The notes: generated by a model from the letters alone, not told the origin. A stretch of 64,000 bases of DNA from JABFWF01 sp035539135 (GCA_035539135.1 DATLJD010000009.1:62001-126000), one strand, 5' to 3'; positions 16,199 to 28,450 are shown, numbered from the stretch's first letter. Program-made: numbers and translations.

Positions 16199-16631
16199 CA
16201 ACCTGGCCGGGGAAATTGCAAGTCCCCCCGGCGGGGCCTCGGTCACGGAGCGGCCGTCCGCGGCGCATCGACGACGGCGATGCGCATCGGGTACGCGAGG
16301 CGTCGCGTGCAGCGCCTTGCGGAAAAGCGCTTTGTTTCCGCTGTTTCCTTGCAATGCGACGCGACACGCGCACGCAACGCGCGCCGTTCGCAGCGCCGCC
16401 GCGGCCACCCACGAACGCCGGCGGCGGACGCGCGGCCGGGGCAAAAAAATTTTTCGCGGCGGGCGTCCGTTTGCGCATCGCAACAGGCGACTTGCGCGAA
16501 TTTGCGCGAAAGGCGAGCGACCGCGCCGCGACCCGGTCGGCAGCCGGCACGCCCGCCGGCACCCGTCGCCATCGCCGGTGCGCGCGCTTTCGCGAACGCG
16601 CCGCGCACCCCTCGCGGGCCATCGGCCGAAC
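16199..16631. other. Gene-free intergenic stretch upstream of the candidate RNA
   Basis: I see no supportable gene in these 430 bases. They contain an A/T-rich patch (seven A followed by five T near 16444-16455) and several TTGCGC/GCGCAA-type inverted words near 16490-16515, in otherwise very GC-rich DNA. Open frames here have no family resemblance and are attributed to high GC. Confidence 0.6.
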
Positions 16632-16658
16632 AAAAAAAAACCGGCCGCGGGGCCGGTT
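16632..16658 (-). terminator. Intrinsic terminator after gcvH
   Basis: An AACCGGCC...GGCCGGTT stem with a four-base loop (16639-16658). Read on the minus strand it is followed by a run of nine T. It lies about 22 bases after the gcvH stop. A CTTTTT run on the other side makes it partly bidirectional. Confidence 0.88.
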
Positions 16659-16680
16659 CTTTTTCGACGGGCGGAACCGC

Positions 16681-17076
16681 TCAGTGGTCCTCGTCCTCGA
16701 GCAGTTCGGCGTAGTCGTCCGGAGACAGCAGCTCGTTGAGCTGGTCCGGCTCCTCGGCCTCGACCACGAAGATCCAGCCGTCGCCATAGGCGTCCTCGTT
16801 GATCGTCTCCGGCTTGTCCGACAGCGCGGCGTTGACCTCGACCACCTTGCCGGTGATCGGGCTGTACACGTCCGACGCCGCCTTCACCGATTCGACCACC
16901 GCGCAGGCGTTGCCGGCCTCGACCCGGTCGCCGACGTTGGGCAGCTCGACGTACACGAGGTCGCCGAGCAGGCCCTGCGCATGGTCGGAGATGCCCACGG
17001 TGACCTTGCCGTCGCCTTCGACGCGCGCCCACTCGTGGGACTTCTGGAACTTCAGGTCGCCGGGGATCTCGCTCAT
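16681..17076 (-). CDS. gcvH: Glycine cleavage system H protein
   Basis: 131 residues. Seen: SHEWARVEGDGKVTVGISDHAQ near the N-terminus and the lipoylation motif VESVKAASD with lysine 65 as the lipoyl acceptor. GcvH carries the aminomethyl group of glycine between the P, T and L proteins of the glycine cleavage complex in the cytoplasm. gcvT lies 86 bases upstream on the same strand. gcvP is not in the window. A strong terminator follows. Confidence 0.97.
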   Translation of the reverse strand: MSEIPGDLKFQKSHEWARVEGDGKVTVGISDHAQGLLGDLVYVELPNVGDRVEAGNACAVVESVKAASDVYSPITGKVVEVNAALSDKPETINEDAYGDGWIFVVEAEEPDQLNELLSPDDYAELLEDEDH

Positions 17077-17162
17077 GTGCTGCTCCGTGCTTGTCGCGGT
17101 CGGTGGGGAACGGTGGCGGCTAGTTTAGGCGATGCGCGGGGGCGTTCAATCACGCCCGCGGG

Positions 17163-18263
<1,101 letters not shown>

Positions 18264-18332
18264 GGCGGCATCCGGGGGGAAAGCCCTGATTATCCCAGAC
18301 CCGTCGCGGCGCAGGCGGGCTCGCGGCGGGAG

Positions 18333-18359
18333 GCGCGGCCGGCGCGAAGCCGGCCGCGC
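18333..18359 (-). terminator. GC-rich hairpin after the NfeD gene
   Basis: A perfect 11-bp inverted repeat, GCGCGGCCGGC / GCCGGCCGCGC with a five-base loop, starts right behind the NfeD stop codon. There is no T-run, so it may be a 3' stabilising hairpin or a weak terminator rather than a classical one. Confidence 0.5.
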
Positions 18360-18362
18360 GGT

Positions 18363-18794
18363 TCACGCCGGTTCCACTTCCAGCACCATCCCGTGCGCGC
18401 CGACGATGCGCACCTGGGTGCCGGCCGGCAGCTCGGGGCCGGCGACGTCCCAGAACGCGTCGGCGATCTGCACCCGGCCGCGACCGTTGGCGATCCCGCG
18501 CTCCAGCGGCACCACCCGCCCGACCAGTTCGGCGGTGCGGCGGTTGAGCGTGGGCCGGTCGCTGAGCGGCTCGCGCCTGCGGAACCAGGTGCGGTAGACC
18601 TGGATCGAGACGAAGCTGAGCACGACGAAGGCGGCCGCCTGCGCCAGCAGCGGGATCCCCGGCACCAGCAGCACGCCGAGAAACACCGCCACCGCGGCGA
18701 AGCCGAGCCACAGCATGAACGCGCCCGGCGCGACCGCTTCCGCGGCGAACAGCAGCAGCGCGACGGCGGCCCAGGCGAAGACGTCCCAGCGCAT
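18363..18794 (-). CDS. NfeD family membrane protein
   Basis: 143 residues. The N-terminal half has about three hydrophobic segments (residues about 7-60). The C-terminal half is a small OB-fold with GRVVPLERGIANGRGRVQI, the NfeD signature. NfeD proteins partner with stomatin-like SPFH proteins in membranes, probably in microdomain or membrane quality control. The SPFH gene is immediately upstream with a one-base gap, so the two are surely co-translated. The detailed function is not established. Confidence 0.93.
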   Translation of the reverse strand: MRWDVFAWAAVALLLFAAEAVAPGAFMLWLGFAAVAVFLGVLLVPGIPLLAQAAAFVVLSFVSIQVYRTWFRRREPLSDRPTLNRRTAELVGRVVPLERGIANGRGRVQIADAFWDVAGPELPAGTQVRIVGAHGMVLEVEPA

Positions 18795-18795
18795 G

Positions 18796-19752
18796 TCAGG
18801 CTCCCGGCGCGCGCGGCGGCATCGGCGCGGCGGCGCGCGGCCGCTCCAGCGCTTCCTTCGCGAGTTCGGCGATGCCGCCGAGCGAGCCGATCACCCCGGC
18901 CGACTCCATCGGCATCATCACGAACTTCTGGTTCGGCGCCTCGGCCAGCGCCTTGAACGCCTCGATGTACTTCTGCGCGACGAAGTAGTTGATGGCGTTG
19001 ACGTTGCCGCCGGCGATCGCGTCCGAGACCATCTGCGTCGCCTTGGCCTCGGCCTCGGCCAGGCGCTCGCGCGCCTCCGCCTGGCGGAACGCCGCCTCGC
19101 GCTCGCCCTCGGCCTCGAGGATGGTCGACTGCTTCTCGCCCTCGGCCTTGAGGATCGCCGCCTGGCGCAGGCCCTCGGCCTCGAGGATGTTGGCGCGCTT
19201 CTCGCGCTCGGCCTTCATCTGCCGCGCCATCGCCTCGACCAGGTCGCGCGGCGGCGCGATGTCCTTCAGCTCGATGCGATTGACCTTGATGCCCCACGGG
19301 TGGGTCGCCTGGTCCACCGCGACCAGCACCTTGGCGTTGATCTCGTCGCGCTTGGACAGCGACTCGTCCAGGTCCATCGAGCCGATCGCGGTACGGATGT
19401 TGGTCATCACCAGGTTGAGGATCGCGACCTCCAGCGTCGCCACCTCGTACGCCGCCTTGGCCGCGTCGAGCACCTGGAAGAACACGATGCCGTCGACCTT
19501 GACCACCGCGTTGTCCTTGGTGATCACGTCCTGGCTGGGTACTTCCAGCACCTGCTCCATCATGTTGACCTTGCGGCCGATGCCGTACACCACCGGGATC
19601 AGGAAGTGCAGGCCGGGGGTCAGGGTCTGGGTGTAGCGGCCGAAGCGCTCGACCGTCCATTCGTACCCCTGCGGCACCATCCGCACGGTCTTGAACAGCA
19701 GCACGATGCCGGCGATGACGACGATGACGGTCAGCAGCGAACCCAGGCCCAT
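18796..19752 (-). CDS. SPFH / stomatin-like membrane protease subunit (QmcA-type)
   Basis: 318 residues. Seen: an N-terminal membrane anchor (residues about 3-22), VPQGYEWTVERFGRYTQTL, HFLIPVVYGIGRKVNMMEQV split across the band-7 domain, AIGSMDLDE, and an alanine/glutamate-rich coiled coil (about 180-250). It oligomerises at the inner membrane. It forms a two-gene operon with the downstream nfeD-type gene. AGGGGAGAG precedes the start codon and a TATACT box lies 27 bases further upstream (19784-19779, minus strand) as a likely -10 element. Confidence 0.95.
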   Translation of the reverse strand: MGLGSLLTVIVVIAGIVLLFKTVRMVPQGYEWTVERFGRYTQTLTPGLHFLIPVVYGIGRKVNMMEQVLEVPSQDVITKDNAVVKVDGIVFFQVLDAAKAAYEVATLEVAILNLVMTNIRTAIGSMDLDESLSKRDEINAKVLVAVDQATHPWGIKVNRIELKDIAPPRDLVEAMARQMKAEREKRANILEAEGLRQAAILKAEGEKQSTILEAEGEREAAFRQAEARERLAEAEAKATQMVSDAIAGGNVNAINYFVAQKYIEAFKALAEAPNQKFVMMPMESAGVIGSLGGIAELAKEALERPRAAAPMPPRAPGA

Positions 19753-19792
19753 GGCGACTCTCCCCTTGTGATGGGACGAGTATAGGTGGGGC

Positions 19793-19899
19793 GGGAGCCG
19801 GTAACCGGAAACCGGAAACCGGGAAACGGGAGACGGAAGGCGGCGAGGGCGTCCGCGACATCATCCCGGCTCCCGGCTCCCGGCTCCCGGCTCCCGGCT
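19793..19899. repeat. Heptamer tandem arrays in opposing orientation
   Basis: The left arm (19793-19846) is a run of degenerate seven-base units (GGTAACC, GGAAACC, GGGAAAC, GGGAGAC). The right arm (19865-19899) has five CCCGGCT units in a row. GGGAGCCGG on the left is complementary to CCGGCTCCC on the right, so the whole can fold as an imperfect palindrome. It fills most of the gap between the divergent SPFH and ECF sigma genes. Confidence 0.8.
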
Positions 19900-19943
19900 A
19901 CCGGCCCTGCGACCCTCGCCGCCTCTCGCGCATCCCAGTCCTC

Positions 19944-20525
19944 ATGCCCAGCCCGGCACCCGCCTCCAGCTTCGCGATCGACGTGCCCGCCGCCCTGCTC
20001 GCGCGGGCGCGCGCTGGCGAGCGCGCGGCTTTCGAGTCGCTGTGCCGCAGCTTCGAGCGGCCGGTATACACCCTGGCCCTGCGCCTGACCGGCGATCGCG
20101 AGCAGGCCAGCGAGGCGCTGCAGGAAACCATGCTGAAGCTGGTCGCCCGGATCGGCGATTTCCGCGGCGATGGCGGCAGCCCGTTCTGGGGCTGGCTGCG
20201 CCAGATCGCGGTGAACGAGGCGCTGATGCAGTTGCGCCGCGGCCGCCGCTTCGCGCTGGAACTCGTGGTCGACGACGACGGCCTCGGCGAGGACCCCGCG
20301 CCGCCCCCGCCCGCCGCCGCCGACGCGGCGCAGCTGCAGCGCGCACTGGCCGCGCTGCCGCCGGTCACCCGCAGCGTGCTGTGGCTGTACCACGGCGAGG
20401 GCTACACGCACGAGGAAATCGCCGGCCTGATGCAACGCACCGCCAGCTTCTCGAAATCGCAGCTCGCGCGCGGCACCCGCCGCCTGCGCGCGCTGTTGCA
20501 AGTGGAGGACCCGATCCATGCCTGA
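19944..20525 (+). CDS. ECF-type RNA polymerase sigma factor
   Basis: 193 residues. Region 2: ERPVYTLALRLTGDREQASEALQET and FWGWLRQIAVNEALMQLRR. Region 4: YTHEEIAGLMQRTASFSKSQLARGTRRLR (quoted as the helix-turn-helix core THEEIAGLMQRT). Together these identify an extracytoplasmic-function sigma factor. It overlaps by 8 bp with a small membrane-anchored protein that is probably its regulator. It is likely to respond to an envelope signal; its promoter target was not identified. Confidence 0.93.
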   Translation: MPSPAPASSFAIDVPAALLARARAGERAAFESLCRSFERPVYTLALRLTGDREQASEALQETMLKLVARIGDFRGDGGSPFWGWLRQIAVNEALMQLRRGRRFALELVVDDDGLGEDPAPPPPAAADAAQLQRALAALPPVTRSVLWLYHGEGYTHEEIAGLMQRTASFSKSQLARGTRRLRALLQVEDPIHA

Positions 20526-21066
20526 CACCACCGTTCCCGACACCCGCGCACCCGCCGACTGGGGCGCGGCCTTCGCGGCGCTGCCGCAGGAAGCGCCGCC
20601 GGCCGATCCGTGGCCGCGCATCGCCGCGCGCCTGGCCGCGCGCCGATCCCACCGCTGGCCGCTCGGCCTGGCCGCGGCGGCCGTGCTGGTGCTGGCGGTC
20701 GTGCTGCCGCTGCGCCTGGCGCAACACACGTCCACGTCAGTGCCGGCCACGGTGGTCGCCGGCACGGACGTCGCCACGCTGCAACGCCTGCAGGCCGAGT
20801 CGGCGCAACTGGAGGCGCTGCTGGCGTGGGCGCGCGACGACAGCGTCGCCAGCGGCAACGCCGTCGCGGTCGCGGCGCAACTCGATGCGCGCGTCGCCGC
20901 GATCGACGCCGCGCTGGCCGAGCCGGGGCTGTCGCCGCAACGCCAGCGCACCCTGTGGGAGCAGCGCGTGGGCGCGCTGCGCTCGCTGACCGCTTTCGAG
21001 GCCAACCGCCGCTGGCTGGTGAGCCAGGGCGAGCGCTACGACGTCGCCCTGGTGCGGGTGGACTGA
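20518..21066 (+). CDS. Single-pass membrane protein, putative anti-sigma factor
   Basis: 182 residues. The N-terminal cytoplasmic part is about 45 residues, a hydrophobic segment follows (about 48-67, PLGLAAAAVLVLAVVLPL), and the remainder is a helical Ala/Glu/Arg-rich periplasmic region. The location directly behind an ECF sigma gene, with an 8 bp overlap, and the one-span topology fit an anti-sigma factor. The zinc-binding HxxxCxxC motif of ZAS anti-sigmas is absent, so this rests on context and topology rather than homology. Confidence 0.7.
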   Translation: MPDTTVPDTRAPADWGAAFAALPQEAPPADPWPRIAARLAARRSHRWPLGLAAAAVLVLAVVLPLRLAQHTSTSVPATVVAGTDVATLQRLQAESAQLEALLAWARDDSVASGNAVAVAAQLDARVAAIDAALAEPGLSPQRQRTLWEQRVGALRSLTAFEANRRWLVSQGERYDVALVRVD

Positions 21067-21124
21067 CTGCGACCGATTCGCCCGCGCCCGCATCCCTGTC
21101 ATCGACTCCTTCGCCGAGAACGCC

Positions 21125-22357
<1,233 letters not shown>

Positions 22358-22370
22358 TCCGGCGGCCCCC

Positions 22371-22449
22371 TGGAGTGGAGCTTGCGCCGCCGCACGCGAT
22401 CCGGACGCGGCGTGATCGGCCAGGAGCAGCGGAGCAAGCTCCGATCTAC
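22371..22449. repeat. GTAG-type inverted palindrome pair
   Basis: The arms GGAGTGGAGCTTGCGCCGC and GCGGAGCAAGCTCCGATCTAC face each other across about 40 bases between convergent genes. They match the better-preserved pair at 32242-32325 and the one at 38071-38138. They resemble the GTAG-terminated REP elements described in Stenotrophomonas. Confidence 0.8.
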
Positions 22450-22481
22450 GGCAAGGGCGTCGGGGAGTTCGCGCGCTTGCG

Positions 22482-23453
22482 TCAGGCCGTGGCCGCCTCG
22501 ATCAACGCCCAGTCCTCCGGGCTCACGCGCTCGCCCACCGCGAGCGCGTCGAGGTTCTGCCGCAGCTGTTCGATCCGGGTCGCGCCGAGGATCACGCTCG
22601 ACACGTGCGGGTTGCGCAGGCACCACGCGATCGCGAGCGTGGCCGGCGCGATCCCCAGGTGGCGCGCCTGCGCGCTGAAGGCGCGCGCACGCTCGCGGCG
22701 CCGCTCCGCCGGGTCGCCGAACACGCTGCGCTGCAGCCAGGCGTACTGTTCCTGCGCCAGCCGCGAATCCGCCGGCACGCCGTCGTCGTACTTGCCGGTG
22801 AGCAGGCCCGACGCCAGCGGCGACCAGGTGGTCGTGCCGAGGCCGAGGTCGGCGTACAGCGGCGCGTATTCGCGCTCCACCCGCTCGCGGTGCAGCAGGT
22901 TGTACTGCGGTTGCTCCATGGTCGGCGCGTGCAGGCGGTGGGCGCGCGCGATCGCGTGCGCCTCGCGGATCTGCCCCGCGTCCCACTCCGAGGTGCCCCA
23001 GTACAGGACCTTGCCCTGGCGGATCAGCACGTCCATCGCCCACACCGTTTCCGCGATCGGCGTGTCCGGGTCGGGCCGGTGGCAGTAGTAGAGGTCGAGG
23101 TAGTCCACCCGCAGCCGCCTGAGCGCGGCGTGGCAGGCGTCGTGCACGTGCTTGCGCGACAGGCCCTTCTGGGTCGGCCGGCCGTCCTTCACCGCGCCGA
23201 AGAAGACCTTGCTCGACACGCAGAAGCCGTCGCGCGGCAGGCGCAGGTCGGCGATCACGTCGCCCATCACCCGCTCGGCCTCGCCCTCGGCGTAGGTCTC
23301 GGCGTTGTCGAAGAAGTTGATGCCGTGGTCCCACGCCGCGGCGATCAGCTCGCGCGCCTCGCCGCGCCCGAGCTGGTTGCCGAACGTCACCCACGCGCCG
23401 AACGACAGCGCCGACAGCTTGAGGCCGGAGGATCCGAGGCGGCGGTATTCCAT
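22482..23453 (-). CDS. Aldo/keto reductase, Kv-beta-like
   Basis: 323 residues from the ATG at 23453, preferred because GGAG lies six bases upstream and MEYRRLGSSGLKLS is the usual family start; an ATG 12 bases further upstream is possible. Seen: NFFDNAETYAEG (catalytic Asp and Tyr), VSSKVFFG (Lys) and YLDLYYCHRPDPDTP (His), then SPLASGLLTGKYDDG and the cofactor region SSVILGATRIEQL. It is a soluble NADPH-dependent oxidoreductase of the TIM-barrel AKR family. Substrate unknown. It is a single gene divergent from the manganese-exporter locus. Confidence 0.93.
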   Translation of the reverse strand: MEYRRLGSSGLKLSALSFGAWVTFGNQLGRGEARELIAAAWDHGINFFDNAETYAEGEAERVMGDVIADLRLPRDGFCVSSKVFFGAVKDGRPTQKGLSRKHVHDACHAALRRLRVDYLDLYYCHRPDPDTPIAETVWAMDVLIRQGKVLYWGTSEWDAGQIREAHAIARAHRLHAPTMEQPQYNLLHRERVEREYAPLYADLGLGTTTWSPLASGLLTGKYDDGVPADSRLAQEQYAWLQRSVFGDPAERRRERARAFSAQARHLGIAPATLAIAWCLRNPHVSSVILGATRIEQLRQNLDALAVGERVSPEDWALIEAATA

Positions 23454-23511
23454 GGCGGGCTCCATCGGGGCGGGAACGCGAAGTGTAGCTGCGGTGGCGG
23501 CATGCGCCGGC

Positions 23512-23517
23512 TACAAT
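23512..23517 (+). promoter_or_regulatory. Likely -10 box (TACAAT) for the riboswitch transcript
   Basis: TACAAT is followed five bases later by the first paired base of the riboswitch P1 helix (23522), so the expected transcription start coincides with the aptamer. No good -35 box was seen at 16-18 bases. Confidence 0.6.
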
Positions 23518-23521
23518 GGGC

Positions 23522-23729
23522 GCCTTCCTCCTCCGGGGAGTAGCCCGCCGGCGCGATCTCGCGACCACGCCGGGGCGCGCGTCAACATACTTGGCCGGCA
23601 GGCCATGGCGCGCGGGCACCGCGAAACGCGGTGCGGGCAAGACCGAAGGCAGGCGACTGCGCACCCGGGCCGGGCCGCAGGCGTCCGCCTTCGCGTCCAG
23701 CGAATGCCCGGCCCGGAGCACGCCCCCGC
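23522..23729 (+). promoter_or_regulatory. yybP-ykoY manganese riboswitch and expression platform
   Basis: Seen: the conserved GGGGAGTAGC (23535-23544), GTCAACATACTTGGCC (23581-23596) and GCGGGCAAGACC (23633-23644), the diagnostic blocks of the yybP-ykoY aptamer, closed by P1 GCCTTC (23522-23527) with GAAGGC (23645-23650). Known: this class binds Mn2+ and usually raises expression of Mn exporters. The expression platform (23651-23729) holds a second GCCTTC (23687-23692) able to steal the 3' P1 strand, and an 11-bp stem CCGGGCCGGGC/GCCCGGCCCGG (23665-23675 with 23706-23716) that reaches the GGAG before the start codon. Control of translation is therefore inferred. Confidence 0.93.
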
Positions 23730-24311
23730 ATGACCGAGCTTCCCTTCGCCGCCGCGCTGGTCGCGACCGGCACCGTCGCGCTCGCCGAAATCGGCGACAA
23801 GACCCAGCTGCTGGCGCTGCTGCTGGCCGCGCGCTTCCGCCGGCCGTGGCCGATCGTCGCCGGAATCCTGGTCGCGACCCTGCTCAACCACGCGCTCGCC
23901 GCCTGGATCGGCGCGTGGGCGGCGCACTGGCTGACGCCGCAGGTGCTGCGCTGGATCGTCGCCGGCAGCTTCCTCGCGATCGCGCTGTGGACGCTCAAGC
24001 CGGACACGATCGACGAGGACGCGGCCGCGACCACGTCCGCGCACGGCGCCTTCCTCGCCACCACGCTCGCGTTCTTCATCGCCGAGATCGGCGACAAGAC
24101 CCAGGTCGCGACGGTGCTGCTCGCGGCAAAGTACGCGCCGCTGTGGGAAGTCGTCGCCGGCACCACGCTCGGCATGCTGCTGGCGAACGTGCCTGTGGTG
24201 CTGCTCGGCCACCGCTTCGCCGACCGCCTGCCGCTGCGCGCGGCACGGATCACGGCGGCGCTGGTGTTTCTCGCGCTGGCGGCGTGGGTGGCGTGGCGCG
24301 GGATCGCCTGA
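23730..24311 (+). CDS. UPF0016/GDT1 family transporter, probable Mn2+ exporter (MneA-type)
   Basis: 193 residues, started at the ATG directly behind the riboswitch. Two homologous halves each carry the family signature E-x-G-D-K-T: AEIGDKTQ at about 19-26 and again at 118-125, each in a hydrophobic helix. Six or seven membrane segments are visible. UPF0016 proteins (MneA in Vibrio, TMEM165 in humans) export Mn2+ or exchange Ca2+/Mn2+. The manganese aptamer in the leader strongly supports Mn2+ here. It is monocistronic. Confidence 0.93.
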   Translation: MTELPFAAALVATGTVALAEIGDKTQLLALLLAARFRRPWPIVAGILVATLLNHALAAWIGAWAAHWLTPQVLRWIVAGSFLAIALWTLKPDTIDEDAAATTSAHGAFLATTLAFFIAEIGDKTQVATVLLAAKYAPLWEVVAGTTLGMLLANVPVVLLGHRFADRLPLRAARITAALVFLALAAWVAWRGIA

Positions 24312-24398
24312 CGCACAGGCGCCCGTGCACGGGTCGGGGGCATGCCGCGTCCGCTCGAGCACGAGCCCGGCATGCGCGGATCGCGGACGCGTCGCGCC

Positions 24399-25472
24399 CT
24401 ACCCGTTCCGCGCGTCGTCAGGCGCCGCGAACACGGTGATCTCCTCGCGGTCGTGGTAGAGCTGGCGCGCGCGGATGCGCAGCGGGCGCTGCGCCTGCTC
24501 GGCGAACAGCGCCAGGCACAGCTGCGTTTCCTGCCAGCGTTTCTTCATCGGCAGCTTGAGGTTGAAGATCGCCTGCCGGCACCAGCCCTCGCGCAGCCAG
24601 GTCGCCATCCGCGCGGCGACCCGACGCGGCTGCTCGACCATGTCGCAGACCATCCAGTCGAGCGGGCGCGGCGGCTGCCAGTGGAAGCCGTCGGCGCGCA
24701 GGTGTTCGACCAGGCCGGTGGCGAGCACGTGCTCGCGCAACGGGCCGTTGTCCACCGAGGTCACCCGCAGGCCCTGCCGCGCCAGCACCCAGGTCCAGCC
24801 GCCGGGCGCGGCGCCGAGGTCGGCGGCGCGCATGCCGGCCCGCAGCAGGCGCGCGCGGTCGCCTGCGTCGAGCAGGGTCAGCAGCGCCTCCTCCAGCTTC
24901 AGCGCCGAGCGCGAGGGCGCGTCGGCGTGCAGCTTCAGGCGCGGGATGCCGAGCGGCCACGGCGCGCTGTCGGCGGGTTCGGCGACCGCCAGCAGGGCGT
25001 GGTCGCCGGCGAGGAAGACGACATGCAGGCGCGGGCGCGACGGATTTTCCGCCGGCGTCAGCAGGCCCGCCTTGCGCAGCGCCGGGCGCAGCGCGTTGCC
25101 GAAGCCGCGCGCGAGCGCGGCCAGCGGCTTGCCGGCGTCCGAATCCGGATGCTCAACCCACACGTCGCCGAACGGGAGGCACGACGCGCGGTCCAGCGCG
25201 GCGAGCACCGGGGTGATGCGGTCGCGCGGGTCGAGCGCATCCAGTTCCGCCAGCAGGCGCAGCTTCTGGCGGGCGAACACCAGGCCGCGCCAAGGCAGCG
25301 CGCGCGACAGCGCGTCGCCGTCCTCGCCGAGCAGTTGCACCAGCGCGGTGCCGCGTTCGGTGCGTGCGTAGGCGGGCAATCCGGCGAGCGCGGCGCGCTC
25401 CTGCAGTTCGGCGGCGAGTTCGGGCTCGAAGCCGGGACGGCAATGGCAGAGCAGACCTTCGCGCGCGCTCAC
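24399..25472 (-). CDS. rlmM: 23S rRNA 2'-O-ribose C2498 methyltransferase RlmM
   Basis: 357 residues from a GTG at 25472, chosen because AGGGG lies nine bases upstream and GLLCHCRPGFEPELAAEL is the typical RlmM beginning. The frame is open further upstream but without similarity. Seen: a THUMP-like N-terminal half, DLGAAPGGWTWVL (SAM motif), DWMVCDMVEQPRRVA and FNLKLPMKKRW (catalytic lysine region). It methylates C2498 of 23S rRNA before ribosome assembly. The length is close to the 366 residues of the E. coli enzyme. Confidence 0.93.
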   Translation of the reverse strand: MSAREGLLCHCRPGFEPELAAELQERAALAGLPAYARTERGTALVQLLGEDGDALSRALPWRGLVFARQKLRLLAELDALDPRDRITPVLAALDRASCLPFGDVWVEHPDSDAGKPLAALARGFGNALRPALRKAGLLTPAENPSRPRLHVVFLAGDHALLAVAEPADSAPWPLGIPRLKLHADAPSRSALKLEEALLTLLDAGDRARLLRAGMRAADLGAAPGGWTWVLARQGLRVTSVDNGPLREHVLATGLVEHLRADGFHWQPPRPLDWMVCDMVEQPRRVAARMATWLREGWCRQAIFNLKLPMKKRWQETQLCLALFAEQAQRPLRIRARQLYHDREEITVFAAPDDARNG

Positions 25473-25720
25473 CGCCCATTGCCCCTGGCGGTCATGCGAC
25501 GCGGAGCCACCGGCTCCGGCGGCGGGCGCCTTCCCGCGCCCGCCGCCCCGGACCGCGCAGCGCGGCCTGTGCGCGCTGCCGTGGCATCGGGCGTCCCTGC
25601 CCGCGAGTGCCGTCGCAGGCCGGGCTTCGCCGCTTGCCTGCGTGAGCGCGAAGGATGCGGAAGCGGGCGTGAATCCGGCGTCGAAGTCGTTGCGCACGGG
25701 GGCTCGCCGATGGCGACCGT

Positions 25721-26281
25721 TCAGTAGCTCGCGCCGCCCAGCGCACCGTACGCACGCAGGACCTCGCGCGCGGCGTCGCGGTGGATGTCGCGTACCACCT
25801 CGACCCCACGCCGCGCCAGCTCGCCTTGCCAGTCGGCGGGCAGCGGGCCTTCGTCAAACTCGGTCAGGGCCATCACGTCCTCGCTGCGCGCGCCGATCAG
25901 CAGGCGGTCCACGCCGGCCCAGAAGGTCGCGCCGTAGCACTGGCAGCAGGGCTGCGCCGAGGTCGCGATCGTCACCGGCCCGCCGTCCTCGTTGAGCCGC
26001 GCGCGCTGCAGGCGCTGCTGCGCGAGCATGTAGGCCATGGTTTCGGCGTGGGCGAGCGAGCAGCTCTGCGGCAGCACGCGGTTGACGCCCACCGCGATCA
26101 CGCGGTCGTGGGCGTTGAAGATCGCGGCACCGAACGGACCGCCGCTGCCCGCCTCGAGGTTGCGCCGCGCCAGCTCGATCGCCAGCGCGACCTTGGCCGC
26201 GTCGCCGGGATAGGCCGCCTCGAGCGCGAGTTCGCGCACCCAGGGCGGCAGGGTGAGGTGCAGTTGCGCCGGCAGCAGCAT
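25721..26281 (-). CDS. Zinc-dependent nucleoside/nucleobase deaminase (CDA superfamily)
   Basis: 186 residues. Seen: the zinc motif HAE at 78-80 (catalytic glutamate 80) and PCCQC at 111-115 providing two cysteine ligands, with GGPFGAAIF before them, as in guanine deaminase GuaD and the TadA group. It is longer than TadA and lacks an obvious tRNA-binding C-terminus, so a free base or nucleoside substrate is more likely than tRNA. It sits 13 bases upstream of the glnS stop side on the opposite end of the same strand run; glnS is upstream and probably cotranscribed. Confidence 0.88.
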   Translation of the reverse strand: MLLPAQLHLTLPPWVRELALEAAYPGDAAKVALAIELARRNLEAGSGGPFGAAIFNAHDRVIAVGVNRVLPQSCSLAHAETMAYMLAQQRLQRARLNEDGGPVTIATSAQPCCQCYGATFWAGVDRLLIGARSEDVMALTEFDEGPLPADWQGELARRGVEVVRDIHRDAAREVLRAYGALGGASY

Positions 26282-26294
26282 GCGACGCCCCGCG

Positions 26295-28064
<1,770 letters not shown>

Positions 28065-28183
28065 GGTCTGCGGGGCGGGAAAGACAAGTCGCCAGTGTAG
28101 CCGAGGCGCTGCCGGCGGCAGCGGAAGGCCGTTTCTGGCATGCAACTTGCGTAATGTCTTTCCGGAAGGACAGGGGGAAGCCC

Positions 28184-28450
28184 ATGCGGGTCGTGTACGA
28201 AGCCGCCCACCTGATCGACGCGCACCTGGTGCGCCATGCCCTCGAGGGCGCGGGGATCCCGGTCTTCGTGCGCGGCGAGGCGCTGCTCGGCGGGATCGGC
28301 GAGCTGCCGGCCTGCGGGCTGGTGGCGGTGTGCGTGCCGGAGCTGGCCTGGCCCCAGGCGCGGGCGCTCGTCGAACAGCTGCCGCTGGTCGCGGGCACGG
28401 CCGCCGCCACCGCCGAGGACAGCTGGCCGCTGGGGGCGACTCCGGCGTGA
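28184..28450 (+). CDS. DUF2007 domain small protein
   Basis: 88 residues from the ATG at 28184, which has AGGGGGAAG just upstream. Seen: VVYEAAHLIDAHLVRHALEG followed by GIPVFVRGEALLGGIGELP and a valine-rich strand VAVCVPE, the pattern of the DUF2007 (putative signal-transducing protein) fold, a small ferredoxin-like domain. Function unknown. Its stop overlaps the GTG start of the diguanylate cyclase gene (GTGA), so the two are translationally coupled, and it may regulate or sense for that enzyme. Confidence 0.85.
   Translation: MRVVYEAAHLIDAHLVRHALEGAGIPVFVRGEALLGGIGELPACGLVAVCVPELAWPQARALVEQLPLVAGTAAATAEDSWPLGATPA

Noticed and set aside
18264..18362. Glycine riboswitch before gcvT
   Set aside because: The gap is only 99 bases, mostly a GC hairpin belonging to the neighbouring gene end; none of the aptamer's conserved words were found.
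25473..25720. Possible small gene between rlmM and the deaminase
   Set aside because: Frames are open on both strands but have no ribosome-binding site and an Arg/Ala/Gly-rich composition typical of noncoding GC-rich DNA.
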